26,627 bases of DNA from an uncultured Collinsella sp. (GTDB taxonomy: Bacteria > Actinomycetota > Coriobacteriia > Coriobacteriales > Coriobacteriaceae), in the NCBI GenBank assembly GCA_900540905.1, contig UQHR01000032.1, forward strand, positions 1 to 26,627. Reading direction: 5' to 3'. The stretch's first letter is position 1; every line of letters begins with the position of its first letter. Both the position numbers and the translations under genes were made by a program. The notes below the pieces were generated by a model. The model searched no databases, had not been told where the DNA came from, and saw nothing but the letters and a program-made list of their open reading frames with translations. Below are positions 22,401 to 26,627 of the stretch, piece after piece.

Positions 22401-23369
22401 ATGAACGCACATGATCTGGTTCAGGAAATCATCGAGCGCAAAGGCAGGATCAAGAACGTCTTTTGGATCGCTTGTGGCGGTTCGATGATCGACCTGATGC
22501 CGGCCAACGAGCTGCTCAAGCGCGAAGCCACCACGTTTACCTCGGCGGTCTACACGGCACGCGAGTTTTGCCTGATGGCCCCCAAGAGCCTAGGGCCGAA
22601 GTCGCTCGTCATCGCCTGCAGCCACAGCGGCAACACGCAGGAGGTCGTCGACGGCTGCGAGATGGCGCTGGCCGCCGGTGCCGAGGTCGTCGCCATGACC
22701 GACTGCGAGGGCTCCAAGATCGACAACGGCAAGTGGACCACCTGGGTCTACCCCTGGGGCGAGGGCGTGCCGCAGGCCGAGGTGCCTCAGGGTATCGGCG
22801 CTCTGATCGCCGCCGAGCTGCTCGACCAGCAGGAAGGCTACGAGGCACTCGCCGACATGTACGCCGGCCTTAAACAGATGGATGCGCTGCTGCCCGCCGC
22901 TCGCGAGAAGGTCAACGCCGAGCTGGGCGCCCGCTTTGCCGAGCTCTGCCAGCAGCACAAGTTCTTCTATATCCTGGGCTCCGGCCCCAACTTTAGCCAG
23001 ACCTACGCCATGGCCATCTGCTCGCTCATGGAGATGCAGTGGCAGCACTGCTGCTATATCCACTCCGGCGAGTATTTCCACGGCCCCTTCGAGGCCACCG
23101 AGCCCGGCGTGTTCTACTTTGTGCAGCTTGGCGCGGGCGAGTGCCGCCCCATGGAGGAGCGCGCCCTTGCGTTCCTCAACACGCACACCGATACGATTAT
23201 GGTGCTCGACGCGCTTGAGTACGGCGTGGGCGACGTGCCCGCCAGCGTGCGTTCGTACCTAGAGCCGATCTTCTTCTACAACATGAGCTGCGAGCTGCGC
23301 GCCGCCCGCGGCAAGGTCTTCGACCACAGCCCCGAGGTTCGTCGCTACATGGGCATCGAGCAGTACTAA
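22401..23369 (+). CDS. SIS-domain deglycase/isomerase-like protein (SIS3)
   Basis: This double-SIS protein of 322 residues belongs to the same family as SIS1 and SIS2 but is more divergent. The first SIS domain is near residue 20 (VFWIACGGSMIDLMPANELL), with the phosphate-loop-like SHSGNTQEV near 75. The second is near 192 (FYILGSGPNFSQTYAMAIC). The catalytic-type segment HSGEYFHGPFE contains Glu224, and the C-terminus HSPEVRRYMGIEQY resembles FrlB-type tails. ATG 22401 has AAGGAGGAA upstream at good spacing. It is controlled with GntR3 but has no transporter of its own, so its substrate may enter through the PTS at 12572-15173 or another importer. It is likely a deglycase of a phosphorylated sugar-amino acid adduct; other amino-sugar isomerases remain possible. 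Confidence 0.87.
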   Translation: MNAHDLVQEIIERKGRIKNVFWIACGGSMIDLMPANELLKREATTFTSAVYTAREFCLMAPKSLGPKSLVIACSHSGNTQEVVDGCEMALAAGAEVVAMTDCEGSKIDNGKWTTWVYPWGEGVPQAEVPQGIGALIAAELLDQQEGYEALADMYAGLKQMDALLPAAREKVNAELGARFAELCQQHKFFYILGSGPNFSQTYAMAICSLMEMQWQHCCYIHSGEYFHGPFEATEPGVFYFVQLGAGECRPMEERALAFLNTHTDTIMVLDALEYGVGDVPASVRSYLEPIFFYNMSCELRAARGKVFDHSPEVRRYMGIEQY

Positions 23370-23392
23370 TATACCGGGAATAACCTCTCACG

Positions 23393-23424
23393 ACGGGGTC
23401 TGCGCTGTGCGCGGGCCCCGTTTT
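23393..23424 (+). terminator. Terminator after SIS3
   Basis: ACGGGG pairs with CCCCGT, with an inner GCGC/GCGC stem, followed by TTTT. Confidence 0.75.
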
Positions 23425-23459
23425 GCGTTGTGGCGGCCGGATTCGTGTCTGCGCGAAAA

Positions 23460-23641
23460 CGAAGGTGAATACTTTTCCGCGAAGTGAACGACCTATTTTG
23501 GACCCCCGAAGCATCCACACTTTTTGACGCCAAATCTGCAGGGAAAACTCGACGAAACCGCAGGAAACGGCGTCCGAAAAGTGTCGATGCTTCGGGGGCT
23601 CGTTTTTACTCGTTCACTTCGCGGAAAAGTATTCACCTTCG
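23460..23641. repeat. 182-bp nested palindrome (MITE-like or structured RNA)
   Basis: The outer arms 23460-23491 and 23610-23641 are perfect 32-bp reverse complements. After an 11-base gap on each side, inner arms 23503-23531 and 23569-23598 pair almost perfectly (CCCCCGAAGCATC with GATGCTTCGGGGG). The 37-base centre has a short CTGC/GCAG stem. It fills most of the gap between the convergent SIS3 and dehydrogenase genes, and no gene is evident in it. Confidence 0.85.
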
Positions 23642-23665
23642 ATTCGCAAGGGCACTGCGTGAGTC

Positions 23666-23707
23666 AAAAAAGCGGGCCGCGCCGGGGATTTTCGGCGCGG
23701 CCCGCTT
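23666..23707 (-). terminator. Terminator of the dehydrogenase gene
   Basis: A perfect 15-bp GC-rich stem (AAGCGGGCCGCGCCG) with an 8-base loop is followed, on the minus strand, by TTTTTT. It lies 42 bp past the dehydrogenase stop. Confidence 0.85.
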
Positions 23708-23748
23708 GGCATCGCGTTTAGATTCGCAAGGTTGCGGCAGCCAGCGGC

Positions 23749-24726
23749 CTACTTTGCGTCGTAGGCCTCGGCGTCCCACCAGTCGAGCTGGGCGATGTTG
23801 TCGCGGATGTGCTGGCAGCTCTTGTGGAAGCCCTCGAGCTCGTACTCGGACAGGTCGAGCGTGTAGACCTCCTCGACGCCCCCGGCGCCGATCACGCACG
23901 GCAGGGAGGTAAAGATGCCCTCCTCGCCATACTGGCCGGTCATGAGCGTGGAGGCGGAAAGCACGGCGTGCTCGTTGTGCAGCACGGCGGCGCAGACGCG
24001 CGCGGCGGAGTTGGCGACGGCGTACTCGGTGCACTGCTTGCCCTGGTAGGTCACATAGCCGCCCTTGCGCGCGAGCTCCTCGACCTCCATGTGGTCAAAG
24101 GCGTACTTGTCGGGGTTCTCGGCCTGAAGCTCGTTGAGGCTCTTGCCGGCGATGGTCGCGGCCTTAAAGGCAGCCAGCTGGCTAAAGCCGTGCTCGCCAA
24201 TCATGTAGGCGTCGATGGACTTGGGGCTCACGCCGACCTTCTTGGAGATCTCGGTGCGCAGGCGGGCGGAATCCAGACCGCAGCCCGAGCCGATGATCTT
24301 CTTGGGATCGTAGCCGGTCAGGTGCCACAGCTCGGTGCACACGACGTCGCAGGGGTTGGAGATGCTCACGAAGATGCCGTCGAAGCCGGCGTCGACGATG
24401 CGCTTGGCAAAGGAGCGGGCGGCGTCGGTGGTAAAGAACAGCTCGCCGTCGCGGTTGCCAGCGGCCAGCGCGACCTTACCGGCGGCGTTGACGATGACGT
24501 CGCAGCAGGCCAGCTCCTCGTAGTGGTCGTAGCAGTTGACGATCTTGGTGTTGTACGGGACAAACGAAAGGGAGTCGCGCAGGTCCTGGACCTCGGACGT
24601 CACCTTGGCCTCGTTGATATCGCACAGGTACAGCTCGTCGGCAATGCCCTGCATGAGCAGGCTGTTGGCGACATGTGCTCCTACGTGGCCCTGGCCGACC
24701 ACACCGATCTTACGCGTCTGGTACAT
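23749..24726 (-). CDS. L-lactate / L-2-hydroxyisocaproate dehydrogenase family protein
   Basis: This NAD-dependent 2-hydroxyacid dehydrogenase of the lactate/malate superfamily has 325 residues. The Rossmann loop is IGVVGQGHVGAHVA (residues 7-20), followed by an acidic NAD ribose ligand in LYLCDINEAKV. The central motif is SISNPCDVV, the catalytic Asp/Arg region GSGCGLDSARLRTEI, and the catalytic histidine is in MIGEHGFSQ. The active-site loop reads KVALAAGNRDGELF, unlike the usual LDH loop, and GEHGFSQ resembles the L-2-hydroxyisocaproate dehydrogenase version. The physiological substrate may therefore be a larger 2-oxo acid, not pyruvate. The start at 24726 follows AAAGGAT; upstream in-frame ATG 24765 has no ribosome site. 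It has its own terminator and is divergent from metA. Confidence 0.85.
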   Translation of the reverse strand: MYQTRKIGVVGQGHVGAHVANSLLMQGIADELYLCDINEAKVTSEVQDLRDSLSFVPYNTKIVNCYDHYEELACCDVIVNAAGKVALAAGNRDGELFFTTDAARSFAKRIVDAGFDGIFVSISNPCDVVCTELWHLTGYDPKKIIGSGCGLDSARLRTEISKKVGVSPKSIDAYMIGEHGFSQLAAFKAATIAGKSLNELQAENPDKYAFDHMEVEELARKGGYVTYQGKQCTEYAVANSAARVCAAVLHNEHAVLSASTLMTGQYGEEGIFTSLPCVIGAGGVEEVYTLDLSEYELEGFHKSCQHIRDNIAQLDWWDAEAYDAK

Positions 24727-24763
24727 ATATGTATCCTTTCGGCCGAGTTTTTCGCGTCGAACC

Positions 24764-24769
24764 ATTGTA
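24764..24769 (-). promoter_or_regulatory. Possible -10 of the dehydrogenase gene
   Basis: The minus strand reads TACAAT 38 bp before the start codon; no clear -35 is present. The rest of the 211-bp divergent gap to metA shows a small hairpin (CATCGCTGAGCGATG, 24862-24876) but no recognisable SAM riboswitch or T-box. Confidence 0.35.
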
Positions 24770-24937
24770 GCGTCCTGCTACCACTTTGCTAGGATAAAGC
24801 GCCGCAGATTTTTGGGACATGCCTTAATCTCTACTTTTGGGGTGATTTGGGCCGCTGACGGCATCGCTGAGCGATGTGCTCGCGCGGATGGGGCCGCTCG
24901 TTGTACCATAGCTGCAACTGACTCGTAAGGAGCATCC

Positions 24938-25864
24938 ATGCCCATTCGCATCCCCGACGCCCTCCCTGCCGCCGCGCAGCTCGAGAGCGAGAACATCTTT
25001 GTCATGACCGAGTACCGCGCGCTGCACCAGGACATCCGTCCGCTGCGCGTGCTCATCCTCAACCTCATGCCCACCAAGATCGCCACCGAGACGCAGATCA
25101 TGCGCAAGCTCTCCAACACGCCGCTGCAGGTGGAGGTGGACCTGCTGCGCACCAAGACGCACGAGGCCACGCACGTAAGCGCCGGCCACCTGGAGACGTT
25201 CTACCGTACGTTCGACGACATCCGCGACATCCACTACGACGGCCTGATCATCACGGGCGCGCCGGTGGAGCAGATGCCGTTCGAGGAGGTCGACTACTGG
25301 CCCGAACTCTGCCAGATCATGGATTGGTCCACCACACACGTGCACTCTACGCTGCACATTTGTTGGGGCGCGCAGGCGGGCCTGTATCACCACTACGGTA
25401 TTCAGAAGCACGACCTGCCGGCAAAGGCGAGCGGCGTGTTCGAGCATTATCTGGTGAAGCCTCAAAGCCCGCTGGTTCGCGGCTTTGACGACCGTTTCTA
25501 TGCCGTGCATTCGCGCAACACCGATGTGCGCCGCGAGGACGTGGAGGCCGAGCCGCAGCTTGAGGTCGTGGCCGTGTCCGACGAGGTGGGCCTGTACATC
25601 GTCAAGTCGACCGACAGCCGCCGCTTCTTTGTCTTTGGCCATCCCGAGTACGATACCGACACGCTGCGTCTGGAGTACGAGCGTGACGTGAAGCGCGGAC
25701 TCAACCCGGAGGTGCCGGCGCATTACTTCCCAGGTGACGACCCCACGGCCGAGCCGCGCAACGTCTGGCGCAGCCAGGCTCAGTTGCTCTACACCAACTG
25801 GCTCAACTACTACGTCTACCAGACCACGCCCTACGACCTAGCCCGCGCCGGCGAGGAGCACTAG
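24938..25864 (+). CDS. metA: Homoserine O-acetyltransferase (MetA family)
   Basis: This cytoplasmic enzyme activates homoserine for methionine synthesis. The 308-residue protein is MetA-like throughout, from MPIRIPDALPAA to the C-terminal NVWRSQAQLLYTNWLNYYVY. The nucleophile is C142 in HICWGAQAGLYHHYGI, and H235 and E237 sit in FVFGHPEYDTD, the expected catalytic set. Residue 111 is glutamate (GAPVEQMPFEEVDYW). In the family, Glu at this position is linked to acetyl-CoA use and Gly to succinyl-CoA use, so this is predicted to be an acetyltransferase although automated pipelines often label MetA as succinyltransferase. ATG 24938 follows AAGGAGC. A TACCAT box at 24904 may be its -10. It is convergent with the folate gene, only 23 bp apart. 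Confidence 0.95.
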   Translation: MPIRIPDALPAAAQLESENIFVMTEYRALHQDIRPLRVLILNLMPTKIATETQIMRKLSNTPLQVEVDLLRTKTHEATHVSAGHLETFYRTFDDIRDIHYDGLIITGAPVEQMPFEEVDYWPELCQIMDWSTTHVHSTLHICWGAQAGLYHHYGIQKHDLPAKASGVFEHYLVKPQSPLVRGFDDRFYAVHSRNTDVRREDVEAEPQLEVVAVSDEVGLYIVKSTDSRRFFVFGHPEYDTDTLRLEYERDVKRGLNPEVPAHYFPGDDPTAEPRNVWRSQAQLLYTNWLNYYVYQTTPYDLARAGEEH

Positions 25865-25887
25865 GCCGCCGGGAGGTGCACCAGCCG

Positions 25888-26484
25888 TTAGGCGCTGATG
25901 ATGTGGGGTAGCGGCAGGTCGTGGGCGTCGGTGGGAACGTGGTCGACACGCTGCTCGTCAAAGGCGATGCCGATGATCTGGCATGTGGCCGAAAGCGTGG
26001 GTAGGTAGCGGTCGTAGCAACCGCCGCCGTAGCCCAGGCGCGCGCCGGTTTGGTCGAAGGCCACGAGCGGCACAACAATCATGTCGAGTGCTTCGGCAGG
26101 GACGATAGGGAAGCGGTTGCTGTCGATGTCCGTGGCCGCAAAGGCCTGCGTGGGGTGGGCGATAAACGGGGCCGCGTCCGCGTCGCCGGCAGCAACTGCC
26201 CGCATGCACATGCGCTGGCCACAAGCTGCGGCTTCGGCTGCCGAGAGCATGCACGGATAGGCCACGCGCCAGCCGCGTTTGGCGGCAGCTGCGGCAAACG
26301 CGGCTGGGTCGACTTCGGAACCCATCGCGGCATAGACGGCAACGGTGTGCGGCGCCGCGGCATCCAAGCGGCCCAGCAGATCAACCAGCCGCGCACAGAT
26401 ATCAGCAGACTTCGCCGCCTGCAAGTCCAAATCAAGAGCATCGCGCCGAGCAATCACCGCTCGCCGCAACTCAGCCTTGTCCAT
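25888..26484 (-). CDS. 5-formyltetrahydrofolate cyclo-ligase
   Basis: This enzyme converts 5-formyl-THF to 5,10-methenyl-THF using ATP, returning a storage folate to the one-carbon pool. The 198-residue length is typical. The N-terminal KAELRRAVIARRDAL is the usual basic helix, and the substrate and nucleotide region includes YAAMGSEVDP. The family signature VVPLVAFDQTGARLGYGGGCYDRYL is intact near residues 148-172, followed by IIGIAFDEQRVDHVPTDAHD. The start at 26484 has GGGAGAGGGAG upstream on the minus strand; an in-frame TTG at 26511 lies inside a repeat and is rejected. A family 2 repeat occupies its immediate upstream region. It has an alanine-rich middle segment, common in high-GC genomes. 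Confidence 0.93.
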   Translation of the reverse strand: MDKAELRRAVIARRDALDLDLQAAKSADICARLVDLLGRLDAAAPHTVAVYAAMGSEVDPAAFAAAAAKRGWRVAYPCMLSAAEAAACGQRMCMRAVAAGDADAAPFIAHPTQAFAATDIDSNRFPIVPAEALDMIVVPLVAFDQTGARLGYGGGCYDRYLPTLSATCQIIGIAFDEQRVDHVPTDAHDLPLPHIISA

Positions 26485-26500
26485 CCCGGCTCCCTCTCCC

Positions 26501-26549
26501 AAACCTACCAAAAAGGGACAGGTTTATTCTGACAGGTTTTATCTGGGCA
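26501..26549 (-). repeat. REP-like repeat, family 2 copy c (reverse orientation)
   Basis: Read on the minus strand it gives GCCCAGATAAAACCTGTC, AATAAACCTGTCCC, then TTTTTGGTAGGT, matching the copies at 16452 and 18330. It is positioned just upstream of the cyclo-ligase ribosome site. Confidence 0.75.
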
Positions 26550-26552
26550 AAC

Positions 26553-26593
26553 GTCGAAGCCGCCACAAAGGCGCCCTGTGTGGCGGCTTCGAC
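26553..26593. terminator. Perfect 15-bp hairpin, possible terminator of a gene outside the window
   Basis: GTCGAAGCCGCCACA pairs with TGTGGCGGCTTCGAC around 11 bases. T runs are weak on both sides (minus strand: GTTTGCCC). The last 34 bases of the window show no other feature. Confidence 0.5.
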
Positions 26594-26627
26594 TCGACGG
26601 TGGGTTTCCAACGGCGCAGCATGTGCT

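Noticed and set aside
23484..23912. Open frame through the long palindrome
   Set aside because: Arg/Ser-rich translation of palindromic and antisense sequence with no homologous pattern.
24770..24937. SAM riboswitch or T-box ahead of metA
   Set aside because: No conserved core of either could be recognised; only a small CATCGC hairpin is visible.

Overview
The window is high-GC DNA with compact, mostly co-directional genes, Shine-Dalgarno starts of the GGAGG type, occasional GTG/TTG starts and Actinobacteria-like codon use. The gene set (mannose-family PTS, several SIS-domain sugar-phosphate enzymes, GntR/UTRA regulators, a hydroxyacid dehydrogenase, an acetyl-CoA-type MetA) and the many CCTGTCCC-core extragenic repeats suggest a gut Coriobacteriia, most likely Collinsella or a close relative. 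This assignment is inference from gene content; no rRNA or tRNA is present to confirm it.

Region 1 (1-9007) is mostly housekeeping: a 5'-truncated ABC exporter, endonuclease III (nth), the transcription-repair coupling factor Mfd, a membrane PAP2 phosphatase, a threonine-aldolase-type PLP enzyme and a GNAT acetyltransferase. Region 2 (9054-23369) is the accessory core. It carries three SIS-domain proteins of the fructosamine-6-phosphate deglycase type and three GntR/UTRA repressor genes. A complete mannose-family PTS permease (fused IIAB, IIC, IID) is followed by the second SIS gene. An EamA transporter, a HAD phosphatase, a YitT-family membrane protein and RecQ lie in the same stretch. By analogy with the known gfr (glucoselysine/fructoselysine) and frl/fra systems, the likely job is PTS uptake and phosphorylation of Amadori compounds (sugar-amino acid adducts), followed by cleavage to a sugar phosphate and an amino acid. 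The substrates cannot be read from sequence. Region 3 (23370-26627) holds a long nested palindrome, an L-lactate/L-2-hydroxyisocaproate-type dehydrogenase, MetA with the residues expected of a homoserine O-acetyltransferase, and 5-formyltetrahydrofolate cyclo-ligase.

Regulatory logic can be partly read. GntR1 is divergent from SIS1 across an AT-rich 205-bp region containing repeated TGTAT-type sites. GntR3 is in tandem with SIS3, and the gap holds four ATAGRACRAC decamers in two pairs flanking a good promoter. The EamA gene and the PTS operon share an unusual upstream motif, TATAAYGACCATAACG, which suggests co-regulation, perhaps by GntR2.

The most unusual non-coding content is (i) a structured element of about 170 nt present as two full copies (10987-11155, 19186-19361) and one partial copy (6349-6388), with hairpins conserved by compensatory change; (ii) a 182-bp nested palindrome (23460-23641) with perfect 32-bp outer arms; (iii) a cluster of 25-bp direct/inverted repeats upstream of recQ; and (iv) two REP-like hairpin repeat families scattered between genes. 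No phage, insertion sequence, CRISPR array, rRNA or tRNA was seen.
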